The notes beneath the pieces are model-generated. The model was not told the DNA's origin, did no database searches, and worked only from the letters and a program-made list of their open reading frames with translations. Source: Acrocarpospora pleiomorpha (GTDB lineage Bacteria > Actinomycetota > Actinomycetes > Streptosporangiales > Streptosporangiaceae). From it: a stretch of DNA of 64,000 bases. The position numbers and the translations under genes were made by a program. Positions 23,450-31,492 of this stretch are shown here, piece after piece (position 1 is the stretch's first letter; each line of letters starts with the position of its first letter). The stretch is taken from contig NZ_BLAF01000008.1 of assembly GCF_009687885.1 (NCBI RefSeq), forward strand, positions 1 to 64,000. Direction: 5' to 3'.

Positions 23450-24001
23450 TCATGACGGCCGTCCGCCGAACTGCCAGTTGTGCACCTCGATGTCGGCGTA
23501 CCGGTCCGGGGTCAAGATGGCGCGTGCCGTGTCCGTGTCCGGCGCCCGGACCAGCGCCGCCGTACCCAGCCAGGTGGCGCCGTTGTCGGACAGCAGCGGC
23601 CCGTACGCAATAAGTTCGTCCCGGTCGGCCGGCAGGGTGAGGTCGGCGGCCTGCCCTGAACCGAGGCCGAGCACCAGATAGCGGTCCCCCTCAGTCGGGC
23701 CGCCAGAGAAGTCCCACATGGTGCGCCCCAACGTGTTGCGCCACCGGCGTAGCAGCACGTCCCGGTACACGCCGGCCTGGTAGTTGGGCTCGTCGAAGGC
23801 GAACGCGCGGGCGGCGGCGGGGTCGGGCAGGTCGACGATATGCACGCTGCCGGTAGGCAGGTCGCGGTCGCCGGTGAGGGTCGGGCCGCGGGCGATCATC
23901 TCCGTCGCGTACCGGTCCATGTAGGACCAGTGCTCTTCCAGCAACTTGTCGCGCAACGCCATCGAGCCGGGCCGGTCGCGGTGGTAGCAGAAGAACTCCA
24001 T
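23450..24001 (-). CDS. Two-lobed YciI-like protein
   Basis: 183 residues from ATG 24001 (MEFFCYHRDRPGS). The first lobe (residues 1-95) has the YciI ferredoxin-like pattern: HRDRPGSMALRDKLLEEHW, MIARGPTL, GSVHIVDLPDPAAARAFAFDEP and a Tyr-rich C-strand. The second lobe (residues 105-183) repeats the scheme: YGPLLSDNGATWLGTAALVRAP, then a strand. Known YciI proteins are single lobes with unknown or dehydrochlorinase-like chemistry, so this is a fused duplication. Monocistronic. Confidence 0.75.
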   Translation of the reverse strand: MEFFCYHRDRPGSMALRDKLLEEHWSYMDRYATEMIARGPTLTGDRDLPTGSVHIVDLPDPAAARAFAFDEPNYQAGVYRDVLLRRWRNTLGRTMWDFSGGPTEGDRYLVLGLGSGQAADLTLPADRDELIAYGPLLSDNGATWLGTAALVRAPDTDTARAILTPDRYADIEVHNWQFGGRPS

Positions 24002-24081
24002 GGCCCCATTATCTCGATCATCATGCCTGATCCTGATCAAGCCGGTGCGGAGCGATGGCGTTTGTCGCCGGGTTTGGAATG

Positions 24082-24234
24082 ATGCGTCGGCGTAGAGCTT
24101 GGGTGTCCCAGGAACGTCGCCTTCACACGACGTGGCTCCCGCGCACCGCCGCCGACGAGTCGAGCACCGGACCCGCCAGCTTCATCATCGTGGATCCCGA
24201 TGGCAACCCGATCCTCTTCGACCAGCACGTGTGA
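24082..24234 (+). pseudogene. C-terminal remnant of a VOC/glyoxalase-fold protein
   Basis: A 50-codon reading ends with FIIVDPDGNPILFDQHV and a stop, the conserved last strands of glyoxalase/bleomycin-resistance (VOC) proteins. The other three-quarters of such a protein is missing: upstream lies the divergent YciI gene. It is therefore a truncated fragment, probably not functional. Confidence 0.6.
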
Positions 24235-24393
24235 CCCGTCACCTCACGACTGACAAGCTGAGCAAGCTTGCGTCCGCGGCAGTTCCTGTCGGCACAAGCC
24301 CACCGATCGGGGAGGTGTTCGTCGCCGGGAGATCTCGACGTCCACATGCTCTTCTACTGAGCACGCTTGACATGGCCTCACCTTCCCTATTTG

Positions 24394-24411
24394 ACTGGGT
24401 GACCAATCAGT
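24394..24411. promoter_or_regulatory. Operator-like inverted repeat before the acyl-CoA dehydrogenase
   Basis: ACTG-N2-TG-N2-CA-N2-CAGT (24394-24411), core TGGGTGACCAATCA. It follows a TTGACA-like box at 24367 and ends 15 bases before the start codon, where repression would be effective. The core matches the TetR-linked palindrome at 21616 in 12 of 14 positions. Confidence 0.65.
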
Positions 24412-24426
24412 TAAAGGGAGCCCGGT

Positions 24427-25590
24427 ATGTCGCTGGTTCGGCTGACGGCGGAGCAGGTTGAGTTGCGGGAGCGGGCCAGGGCGTTCGTGGACGACGTCCT
24501 CATTCCGCGTGAGGAAGCCGCCGAGCGGGCCGGAGGGCGGCTGCCCGAGCAAGACGTTCAAGAGATCATGAAGGCGGCGGTGGCGGCTCGGCTCAACGGG
24601 GGGCGGCACGCGCCCGAGCATGGCGGTCAAGGGTGGTCCGCCGTCGATTATGTGCTGGTTCATGAGCAGTTTGGGCGGAACACCAATGGTCTGTGGTGGT
24701 GGGTCCCGGATGCGTACAACGTGCTGGCGGCTGGAACCCCCGAGCAGGTCGATCGTTACCTGCGTCCCGCGCTGAAGGGCGACGCCTGGATTTCCTATGC
24801 CGTCACCGAAGAGCACGCGGGTTCCGACCCCTCCGGTATCGCCACGACCGCCGTACCAGACGGGGACGAATGGATCCTGAATGGTGAGAAATGGTTCGTG
24901 ACCAGTGGGGATGTGGCCGCGGCGCACATCGTGGTGGCGGTGGTCGAGGGGCATGGGCCCACGCTGTTCATCGTCGACGCCGATACCGAGGGTGTGGAGT
25001 TCGTGGATGAGCCGTTGTTCACCCATACCTTCCCGCATGGGCATCCGACTGTGCGGCTGACCGATGTGCGGGTGCCGGGGGACGCGGTGCTCGGCGGGCT
25101 CGGGCAGGCGGACGCGCTGCAGCAGAGCTGGTTCGTGGAGGAACGTCTGGGTATCGCCGTGCACTGTGTCGCGGCCATGGGTCGGCTGCTGGAGGAGGCG
25201 GTCGCCTGGGCTGGGACTCGTGAGCAAGGGGGAGCCCGGCTGATCGACCATCAGGGGGTCGCCTTCCCGCTGGCCGACTCGGCAGCCGACGCCACCGCCG
25301 CTCGGCTGCTCGTGTACGAGGTGGCCGCCCTGGCCGACTCCGGCGCGGACCGGAAGATCGTGCACGCCAAGGCGTCCGTGGCCAAGCTCTTCGCCAGCGA
25401 GGCCGCCTACCGGTGCGCTGACCGGGCGGTGCAGACCTTTGGGGGGCGGGGATATATCCGTACCAATGTGGCGGAGCGGTTCCTGCGTGAGCTCCGGGTG
25501 GACCGGATCTGGGAGGGGACCAGCGAGATCCAGCGGCTCATCATCAGCCGTTCGCTGGAACGCCGAGGCGTCCGGCAGGTGATCGCATAA
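24427..25590 (+). CDS. Acyl-CoA dehydrogenase
   Basis: 387 residues, AAAGGGAG before ATG. The typical N-terminal helical domain, YAVTEEHAGSDPSG (FAD-binding loop), beta domain VAVVEGHGPTLFIVDADTEG, FGGRGYIRTNVAERFLRELR and the catalytic-Glu segment IWEGTSEIQRLI are present. Oxidises an acyl-CoA with ETF as acceptor. It is not in an operon with other fatty-acid genes. The operator in front suggests it belongs to the same TetR regulon as the acyl-CoA synthetase at 21.6 kb. Substrate not predictable. Confidence 0.93.
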   Translation: MSLVRLTAEQVELRERARAFVDDVLIPREEAAERAGGRLPEQDVQEIMKAAVAARLNGGRHAPEHGGQGWSAVDYVLVHEQFGRNTNGLWWWVPDAYNVLAAGTPEQVDRYLRPALKGDAWISYAVTEEHAGSDPSGIATTAVPDGDEWILNGEKWFVTSGDVAAAHIVVAVVEGHGPTLFIVDADTEGVEFVDEPLFTHTFPHGHPTVRLTDVRVPGDAVLGGLGQADALQQSWFVEERLGIAVHCVAAMGRLLEEAVAWAGTREQGGARLIDHQGVAFPLADSAADATAARLLVYEVAALADSGADRKIVHAKASVAKLFASEAAYRCADRAVQTFGGRGYIRTNVAERFLRELRVDRIWEGTSEIQRLIISRSLERRGVRQVIA

Positions 25591-25657
25591 AGCCTGAAAC
25601 ACTCGTGCTCTTCCGGACATGTGTAGGAATGAAGTGTCACCTCCGGAAGGGTGCGAT

Positions 25658-26200
25658 GTGGGCCTCAGGCAGCGGTTCGAGGAGCTCTACCTCGCGCATT
25701 ATCCGGATTTACTGGCCTACGTCCGCCGCCGTACGGACTCGCCGGACGACGCGGCCGACGCGATCGCGGAGACCTTCACCACCGCATGGCGGCGGATCGA
25801 CGAACTCCCGGCCGGGCCGCAGGCCCGCCTTTGGTTGTACGGCGTCGCCCGCCGCGTCCTGGCCAACCAGCGCCGGGGCGAATCCCGCCGGTCGGCCCTC
25901 GCGCTCCGCCTCCGCGAGGAGTTGACGGTCTGGGACGAGGGCACACCCATCACCGACCAGGACACCGTGCGCGCCGCGTTCGGCCGGCTGAGCCCCGACG
26001 ACCGCGAACTCCTGTCGCTGGTCAGCTGGGAGGGCCTGACCGCCCCCGAGATCGCGACCGTGTTCGGCTGCTCCCACGGCGCGGTCCGAATCCGCCTTCA
26101 CCGCGCCAGAAAACGACTGGCCAGAGAGCTCGACTCCGCCGGTCTCGATCTATCCAGGTACGGCTCCCGCGCCGTGAAGCTCGCGGAGGGCCAGTCATGA
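25658..26200 (+). CDS. ECF-type (sigma-70 family) RNA polymerase sigma factor
   Basis: 180 residues from GTG 25658, with GGAAGGG upstream. Region 2: FEELYLAHYPDLLAYVRRR and DAIAETFTTAWRRIDELP; region 4: LSPDDRELLSLVSWEGLTAPEIATVFGCSHGAVRIRLHRARKRL. Short sigma-70 with only regions 2 and 4. The stop overlaps the next gene (ATGA), whose product is a single-pass membrane protein and likely its regulator or sensor. Confidence 0.92.
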   Translation: MGLRQRFEELYLAHYPDLLAYVRRRTDSPDDAADAIAETFTTAWRRIDELPAGPQARLWLYGVARRVLANQRRGESRRSALALRLREELTVWDEGTPITDQDTVRAAFGRLSPDDRELLSLVSWEGLTAPEIATVFGCSHGAVRIRLHRARKRLARELDSAGLDLSRYGSRAVKLAEGQS

Positions 26201-27120
26201 CACGCGGAATCGACCACCTTGTCGCCGGTCTCGCCCGCGATCCAGGCCCTGGCCTGACCCCCGGGAGCCGCGAACTCCTCGACGAGATCACCCGGCTTCC
26301 AGCCGCCGTGCCCGCAGTCCGGACTCCGGCCGCCGCACCCCCTACCCGGCTTCCGACCCTCGTGCACGCAGCCCAGATTCCGGCCATCGTGCCCGCCACC
26401 CGGATACGCAAGCGGCGGATGTGGGCGCTGCTGCCCGCCAGTTTCGCGGTGGTCCTGGCCTGGGCGCTGACCGCGCCCGCGCAGGCGGCCCTTGACATCA
26501 GGCGCGAGGGCGACTTCTTCATGGTCGTGGTCAAGAACCCGCACGCGGACCCCCGCGTCTACAGCTCCGAACTGCGTTCCGTGGGACTGCCGATCCGCAT
26601 CGTCACCGAACCCGTGTCGCCCAGCCGCGTCGGCACCTTCACCACCGCCCCCGACCCGGTCCCGGACGCCACGTCCAGCAGCACCCCGACCGGGGACAAC
26701 TCGGATCTACCGTGGCAGGGGGATCCAGGCCCGATTTCCGGGATCGAGCCTCTGGAGTCGTGCGCCGCTCACCAGCCCTGCGTGCTGGGCGTCCGGATCC
26801 TCGCCACGGCAACCGCCCAGACCGTGATCAGGCTCGGTCGTCCCGCGCGGCCCGGCGAGATCTACCGATCCACCGCCCGGCTGGACATGCCCGGCGAGCT
26901 GCTGCATTGCGTCCCATTCGTCAACCGGACGGTGTCAGAGGTCCGCTCGCTGGTCGCGCGGAAGGGCATAGGGACCGTGAAATGGGTGTACCGGGCGGGC
27001 AACAGGGAGCTGAACCCGCCGCCGGCCTCCTGGTTCGTACACGAGGGCTGGCCGTATTCGGCCGACACGGTGCTGTTCTACGTCGGCCCAACTAAAACCG
27101 AGGCCGTCGACACCTGCTGA
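26197..27120 (+). CDS. Single-pass membrane protein paired with the sigma factor
   Basis: 307 residues. The cytoplasmic N-terminus (residues 1-72) contains Ala/Pro-rich near-repeats (ITRLPAAVPAVRTPAAAP, TRLPTLVHAAQIPAIVPATR). One membrane helix at residues 76-95 (LLPASFAVVLAWALTAPAQA), then an outer domain of about 205 residues with Cys pairs (SCAAHQPC, LLHC, C-terminal Cys). No zinc-binding anti-sigma motif. Coupled to the sigma gene by a 4-base overlap, so an anti-sigma or sensor role is plausible, without family proof. Confidence 0.75.
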   Translation: MTRGIDHLVAGLARDPGPGLTPGSRELLDEITRLPAAVPAVRTPAAAPPTRLPTLVHAAQIPAIVPATRIRKRRMWALLPASFAVVLAWALTAPAQAALDIRREGDFFMVVVKNPHADPRVYSSELRSVGLPIRIVTEPVSPSRVGTFTTAPDPVPDATSSSTPTGDNSDLPWQGDPGPISGIEPLESCAAHQPCVLGVRILATATAQTVIRLGRPARPGEIYRSTARLDMPGELLHCVPFVNRTVSEVRSLVARKGIGTVKWVYRAGNRELNPPPASWFVHEGWPYSADTVLFYVGPTKTEAVDTC

Positions 27121-27214
27121 TCTGAGGCCCTCCGCCGGACCAACCCCGTCCTAGACCGTCTGATCTGAGGTCCTTCGCCGGATCGACCCATCCCAGGCCG
27201 TCGACTCCTGCTGA
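27101..27214 (+). repeat. Imperfect direct repeats around the sigma-partner stop codon
   Basis: AGGCCGTCGACACCTGCTGA at 27101-27120 recurs at 27195-27214 with one change, and a roughly 31-base word beginning CTGATCTGAGG at 27117 recurs at 27160. The copies repeat the last codons and stop of the gene, so the gene end was partially duplicated. Confidence 0.7.
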
Positions 27215-27245
27215 CCTGCCCCTTTCGCCAAGGACTGATTTCGCC

Positions 27246-28589
27246 ATGCTCACCGAGGTTCGCTTCGCGCTGCCCGAAAACGCCCGGCCATCCCGCCATC
27301 GGCTGTTCATCGCCGTCCTGGTGACCGCCACCGCCCTCCGCGTGATCACCATGCTCGGCTACCCACCCGCCCAGCTGTACTGGTACGACTCGTTCACCTA
27401 CCTGGACACCGCGCACAACTTACGCCCATCCGCCACCTTCCACCCGGTCGGCTACCCGCTGTTCCTCCGGCTGCTCGCGCCCTTCCACAGCGTGACCGTG
27501 GTGGCGGCCGTCCAGCACGTGCTCGGCCTGGCCACCGGTTTGATCATCTACCTGTCCCTGCGCCGTCATCGCCTGCCCGCCTGGGCCGCCACCCTCGCCG
27601 CCGTCCCACTCCTGTTCGACGCCTCGTTCCTCCGCCTGGAACACGCCGTACTCTCCGACACGCTGTTCATCTTCCTGATCGTCGCCGCACTCGCGCTCGT
27701 GGACCGGACACCCCTCGCCGCGGGCCTGCTGCTCGCGCTCGCGGGCCTGACCCGCACGGTGGCGGTCCCGCTGATCCTGCTGGTCCTGATCTTCCTTCTG
27801 GTACGCCGCCACTGGCGCCCCGCCCTCACCTTCGCCCTGACAGGAATCCTCCCGCTACTCCTGTACGCCACCTGGTACCAAACCCACCACGGCCACTTCG
27901 CCCTGAGCGGCGCCGACGGCGTGGCCCTCTGGGCCAGAACGATGACCTTCGCCGACTGCCGGGTGATCGACCCCCCACCCGACGAGGCCCGGCTCTGCCC
28001 CACCGAAGCCGTCCAGGACGCCGCGTCCGAATACGTCTGGGACCCCGCCGCAGCCATCAACCGCCTCCCCGGCGGCCGCTTCACCCACAACACCCTCGCC
28101 CGAAATTTCGCGATAAGAGCCATCAAAGCCCAGCCCTTCGACTACCTCCGCGAGGTACTCAAAGACACCGCGATCACCTTCGCCTGGACCCCCATCCCGC
28201 ACCCCGCCCGCGTCACCCCCGCCTTCGGCTTCGCCCAAGGCACCCAGACCCTCCCGAACCAGCCCCTCATCGCCCAAGCTCACCACAACTACTCCGACAT
28301 CAAGGGCATCCAAAGCGTCGAGCCATACGCGAGCTTCCTGATCGCCTACCAATACCCGGCATACCTGCGCGGCCCGATGATCGCGATGATCCTTCTCGCA
28401 GGGGCGTACGCCGCACTAAGACGCCCACATCTCGCGGCCCTGCCCTTCATCACGGCGACATACCTGCTCCTGGCCCCGATCGCCGTCCTCGACTTCGACC
28501 ACCGCTACGTCCTGCCGATGATCCCGGTCGCCTGCTGGGCCGCAGCGCTCGCGTTCAGGCCGAAGGACGCCCCCGCCAGAAAGTCCTGA
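27246..28589 (+). CDS. Polytopic membrane protein, ArnT/PMT-like glycosyltransferase
   Basis: 447 residues. About ten hydrophobic segments; the first extracellular loop has YWYDSFTYLDTAHNLRPS, with the Asp-rich YYDS/T pattern of polyprenyl-phosphate-dependent glycosyltransferases (GT-C fold), and a large loop between helices 7 and 8 (residues 215-350). GT-C enzymes move sugars from lipid-phosphate carriers to envelope acceptors. The exact sugar and acceptor are unknown. AAGGACT precedes the ATG. Confidence 0.7.
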   Translation: MLTEVRFALPENARPSRHRLFIAVLVTATALRVITMLGYPPAQLYWYDSFTYLDTAHNLRPSATFHPVGYPLFLRLLAPFHSVTVVAAVQHVLGLATGLIIYLSLRRHRLPAWAATLAAVPLLFDASFLRLEHAVLSDTLFIFLIVAALALVDRTPLAAGLLLALAGLTRTVAVPLILLVLIFLLVRRHWRPALTFALTGILPLLLYATWYQTHHGHFALSGADGVALWARTMTFADCRVIDPPPDEARLCPTEAVQDAASEYVWDPAAAINRLPGGRFTHNTLARNFAIRAIKAQPFDYLREVLKDTAITFAWTPIPHPARVTPAFGFAQGTQTLPNQPLIAQAHHNYSDIKGIQSVEPYASFLIAYQYPAYLRGPMIAMILLAGAYAALRRPHLAALPFITATYLLLAPIAVLDFDHRYVLPMIPVACWAAALAFRPKDAPARKS

Positions 28590-28614
28590 ACCGCCCGTTT
28601 GGCCCGCACGGCAC

Positions 28615-28631
28615 CCCCCATCACCTGGGGG
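28615..28631. terminator. C5-N7-G5 hairpin between converging genes
   Basis: CCCCC-ATCACCT-GGGGG lies between the converging glycosyltransferase-like and thioredoxin-fold genes. Short arms, no T-run; a plausible weak bidirectional terminator. Confidence 0.4.
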
Positions 28632-28657
28632 ATTGCCTTGTAGAACGTCAGGAGCTG

Positions 28658-29233
28658 TCACTTCGGCGCATGGGACGCCAGGATGAGCAGCTCGTCGACG
28701 GACCATTGGTCGTAGGCGTGCTCGCCGTACTTGGCGGCGAGGACGTGGCCGTCGCGGCCGATCAGGAAATCGGCGGGAAGGCCGAATCGGCCGCCGTGCG
28801 GCCGGGCAGCCGGTGCGCGATCGCGGCCGCGGAGGATCCCCCATGCGCTCAGTGCGATCCCGCGGACGATCGCTCCCCACACGCGTGGGTCGAGCACCGC
28901 GCGGGCCGCCGACTCCACGCCGAACTCGACGTACAACCGTTTGCCGGGATCAGCGATCACGGGAAACGGCAGGTGCGCCGTGTGCTCGACCAGCTCTTCG
29001 GCGGGTGAGTGGAAGACGACGACCTCGCGGACTCCGGCCGCCTCGATCTCTTCATGCCGCCGCACCACGGAACGAAGATGCAGGTTGCAGACCGGGCAGC
29101 CCGCGAATCGGCGGAACTGCAGATGGATCAGCCGCTCGCGGTCGGGGATGGCGATCGGCTGGCCGGTGACCGCGGTCAGCTCGCGGGCGGTGAGCACGGC
29201 CCCGTGCTTCACCGCGGTTCGGGTCGCACCCAT
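28658..29233 (-). CDS. Peroxiredoxin-like (AhpC/TSA) protein
   Basis: 191 residues. Thioredoxin-fold pattern: IHLQFRRFAGCPVCNLHLR (CPVC at about residue 46, the reactive-Cys position), then VVVFHSPAEEL, PFPVIADPGKRLYVEFGV and a C-terminal GLPADFLIGRDGHVLAAKYG. Peroxiredoxin-like family proteins of this kind have a CxxC rather than the single peroxidatic Cys. AAGGG lies before ATG 29233. Divergent from a TetR gene with a double operator between. Confidence 0.82.
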   Translation of the reverse strand: MGATRTAVKHGAVLTARELTAVTGQPIAIPDRERLIHLQFRRFAGCPVCNLHLRSVVRRHEEIEAAGVREVVVFHSPAEELVEHTAHLPFPVIADPGKRLYVEFGVESAARAVLDPRVWGAIVRGIALSAWGILRGRDRAPAARPHGGRFGLPADFLIGRDGHVLAAKYGEHAYDQWSVDELLILASHAPK

Positions 29234-29251
29234 CGGACAGCCCTTCTATAG

Positions 29252-29294
29252 GCGTACGGCATACGCCTACGACGGTAAAGCGTATGCCGTACAC
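29252..29294. promoter_or_regulatory. Double palindromic operator between the peroxiredoxin-like and TetR genes
   Basis: GTACGGCATACGC (29254-29266) and its exact reverse complement at 29280-29292 face each other, 13 bases apart. Each is itself an inverted repeat of GCGTA-N5-TACGC (29252-29266 perfect; 29280-29294 one mismatch). TACACT (29290-29295) could be a -10 box for the TetR gene. Likely binding sites for two TetR dimers. Confidence 0.8.
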
Positions 29295-29305
29295 TGTCAA
29301 TCGCC

Positions 29306-29929
29306 ATGCCGCGCCCGCGTTCGCTCACTCCCGCCCAGCTGGCCTCGGCCGCTCTCCACGTGATCGACCACGACGGACTCGCCGGACTCTCGATGCGCGC
29401 GGTCGCCCAGCAGGTCGGCATGAGCACGATGGCGCTCTACCGATACGTCGACGATCGGGACGAACTCGAACAGCACGTCATCGACCTCGTCCTCGGCGCC
29501 GTCGACACCAACCCTCCCGCCCCGGACACGCCTTGGCCCGAGCGGATCGAGATCATGGCCAATCGGGTCCGCGACATTGTGGGCGCCCACCCCGGGGTCG
29601 TCCCGCTGATCATCGCCCACCGCCACCGATCCACTCGCCTGCTGCGCTGGTCGGAGACAGTCGTCGGCATCCTCACCGACGCAGGCCTGAACGGTCGCGA
29701 CCGCGTCATCGGCCTGCGCTGCCTGCTCGCCTACATCGTCGGCGCGATCCAACTCGAACACCTCGGCCCACTGGCAGGCCCAGGCACCCAGGCGATCGCC
29801 GACCTCCCCCCAACCGAGTTCCCCTACATGTCCGAAACCGCAGGCCACGCCCGCACCGTCAACGCCGACGAGGAGTTCCGCGGAGGCCTGGCCAACCTGC
29901 TCCGAGGCATGACATCTGAATTGCCCTGA
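29306..29929 (+). CDS. TetR-family regulator
   Basis: 207 residues. DNA-binding domain LTPAQLASAALHVIDHDGLAGLSMRAVAQQVGMSTMALYRYVDDRDEL pattern (about residues 7-54, recognition helix MSTMALYRYV); the C-terminal domain is of the TetR_C_1 tetracycline/actinorhodin-export type. Divergent from the peroxiredoxin-like gene, with a double palindrome between the two starts, so it probably represses both. Confidence 0.9.
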   Translation: MPRPRSLTPAQLASAALHVIDHDGLAGLSMRAVAQQVGMSTMALYRYVDDRDELEQHVIDLVLGAVDTNPPAPDTPWPERIEIMANRVRDIVGAHPGVVPLIIAHRHRSTRLLRWSETVVGILTDAGLNGRDRVIGLRCLLAYIVGAIQLEHLGPLAGPGTQAIADLPPTEFPYMSETAGHARTVNADEEFRGGLANLLRGMTSELP

Positions 29930-30383
29930 ACGACCTCAGTGGGATTAGCACCCTCGACACCGCTGCGCGCACAGCGCTGCAATCCGAGCTATGGGATCGG
30001 CAAGCCGCCCCAGCGGAAGGCGTCACGCGGGGCCGGGCCACGCGCGATGGGCTGTGGGGGGTGGTGCGGGCAACCCGGCCATGTTCGGCCAGACCAGCAG
30101 GTGGAGGTCTATCTCGGTTTCGGCGGCCAGGACAGCGTGGCGGCCGGGCCGTTGCTGGCCGCGATCGCTCGGTGTCGGAGACGCCGATGGTCGCACCGTT
30201 CAGGTAGCCAAGACGACGGGCGCTCTTGTAGCTGAGCAGCCACGACGAGCCGATTGCGCCCTCGCCGGTGAAGCTGGACTTGATGCTGATGAGCTCTTCT
30301 GCCTTGATGGACGAGGCCGAAGCGGCGAAGGTCTTTCCGTACGCCCACTTGGGGGTCTTGCCGGTGGAGGGAGGACGCAGCCC
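29930..30383. other. Gene-poor stretch with a coding-like remnant on the minus strand
   Basis: No intact gene is seen. On the minus strand, about 30170-30372 reads without stops as a protein-like segment (KTPKWAYGKTFAASASSI followed by KAEELISIKSSFTGEGAIG, then SWLLSYKSARRLGYLN), but it has no start and turns to low-quality reading downstream of about 30170. The remnant is not recognised. Several short plus-strand ORFs here look like noise. Confidence 0.4.
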
Positions 30384-30560
30384 ATGAAACGCGTCCTCTG
30401 CTCCTTGCTCGTGACCGCGTCGCTTCCTCCCCTCACCGCTTGCGGTGCGGTAGTGAGAGGCGCGGTCAAACGCCAGGAAGCCCTGTATGGCTGGGTGACC
30501 GCCGCAGCTCGCGAGTATTGGAACTGCTTAGAAAGGAACTGCTGGTGGTCGAATCCATGA
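30384..30560 (+). CDS. Small lipoprotein, possibly truncated
   Basis: 58 residues. ATG 30384 starts a signal peptide (KRVLCSLLVTASLPPLTAC) with a good lipobox LTAC. Only about 39 mature residues follow. Its stop overlaps the next gene's ATG (ATGA at 30557-30560), so both are translated as a unit. It could be a shortened relative of the neighbouring lipoproteins. Confidence 0.55.
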   Translation: MKRVLCSLLVTASLPPLTACGAVVRGAVKRQEALYGWVTAAAREYWNCLERNCWWSNP

Positions 30561-31039
30561 GAGGAGAACACGCCGTAAGGTCACTCGCACTCGTGGGCGG
30601 CATGTTTCTCCTAGCGGGCTGCATCCCGGGGATCTTTCTAAGAACGGAACGGGTCGATCCCGGCGTTTTGAGCGACGTGCGAGGCATCGGGAAGGTAGTC
30701 GCCCGGACAACGACGGAGTACACCTGGGAGGGGCTCACCACCATCACCGACGTCCTGGTCCTCGACGTCGGTGGCGTGACTGGGAAACAGGCTGTTCCCA
30801 GAGCGAGTGAACGCCTGGTAGCGCGTGGGTGGACGATTAATATCGATCGGCTCCCGGAGTCCGTGGCGATGGATTCGCCCGAGCCGGAGAACGCGCTGGT
30901 GTACATCGAAGGAATAGCGGCCTCTGAGTCACATAACGCGGCCGACTCTAAGGTGCTCAAGATGATCCAGGACCTTCGGACGCGGCCCAACCCCGATGGC
31001 CTTGTGGTCGTGGAAGCCGAGCCTTATGAAATGGAATAA
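30557..31039 (+). CDS. Lipoprotein, function unknown
   Basis: 160 residues from ATG 30557. The signal ends in FLLAGC, a canonical lipobox. The mature domain (about 140 residues) has strands such as RGIGKVVARTTTEYTWEG and VLVLDVGGVTGKQAV and a C-terminal RPNPDGLVVVEAE. It resembles the other exported proteins at 32.2 and 32.8 kb in having a globular domain used to combine two terms, but no family is recognised. Confidence 0.65.
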   Translation: MRGEHAVRSLALVGGMFLLAGCIPGIFLRTERVDPGVLSDVRGIGKVVARTTTEYTWEGLTTITDVLVLDVGGVTGKQAVPRASERLVARGWTINIDRLPESVAMDSPEPENALVYIEGIAASESHNAADSKVLKMIQDLRTRPNPDGLVVVEAEPYEME

Positions 31040-31236
31040 TCGGCATTTGAGCCGGTGTTTCCATCGGGTTTTTTCATGTTTTCGACATGGTAACTGGTTA
31101 GGTCGCGCTACGGCTGCCTATCTCAGCGTGCATCTCGACGGCGAGATCGGCGCGCAGGCTCGGTCCTACCTCGGCGGTGTCGCCTCCGGTCGCGCACAGG
31201 CGGCCGACGAACTCGATGAGATCTCGGATCAAGAGT

Positions 31237-31318
31237 CAAATGTAACCGGTTCGCAGTTACATTTGCCTAGGATCCGGTTACCTTTGCCTGCAATCTGGTT
31301 ACATTTGCTGAGGATCTT
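31237..31318 (+). repeat. Triple 21-bp repeat with a leading inverted copy (possible insertion-sequence end)
   Basis: Three tandem 21-base units start GTTACATTTGC or GTTACCTTTGC at 31256, 31277 and 31298; CAAATGTAAC (31237-31246) is the inverse of the first unit's GTTACATTTG (31256-31265). Multiple terminal repeats of this size are known at the ends of IS21-family elements, but no istA/istB gene is here, so this would be an isolated remnant. Confidence 0.5.
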
Positions 31319-31353
31319 GGACCCTGAACCCATCGGAGTCGTCCCTGATGGCG

Positions 31354-31470
31354 TCAGAACAAGGCCCTTTCCTCCCAGGGCTTTGGTGCCCGTGCGGCGG
31401 CGGAGGCCAGCCGGGCCAGGCTGCGGGCCAGGGCGAAGCCAACCAGGAGGAGTGTGGCCAGGGCGTCTAG
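31354..31470 (-). pseudogene. Decayed copy of the 3' end of the potC-like permease gene
   Basis: The minus-strand reading LDALATLLLVGFALARS followed, in decay, by an end in EERALF matches LNALATVLLAGSALALILAW and the end in EEMASF of the intact permease at 33.47 kb; the stop is at 31354-31356. The DNA is plainly similar and includes an identical 18-base word at 31375-31392 and 33494-33511. The fragment is out of frame in places, so it is not functional. Confidence 0.75.
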
Positions 31471-31492
31471 ACCAGGGTCGGTCTTCGGCGCT

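Noticed and set aside
25619-25657. Upstream extension of the sigma factor from ATG-like 25619
   Set aside because: GTG 25658 has a clear ribosome site; the extension lacks protein-like character.
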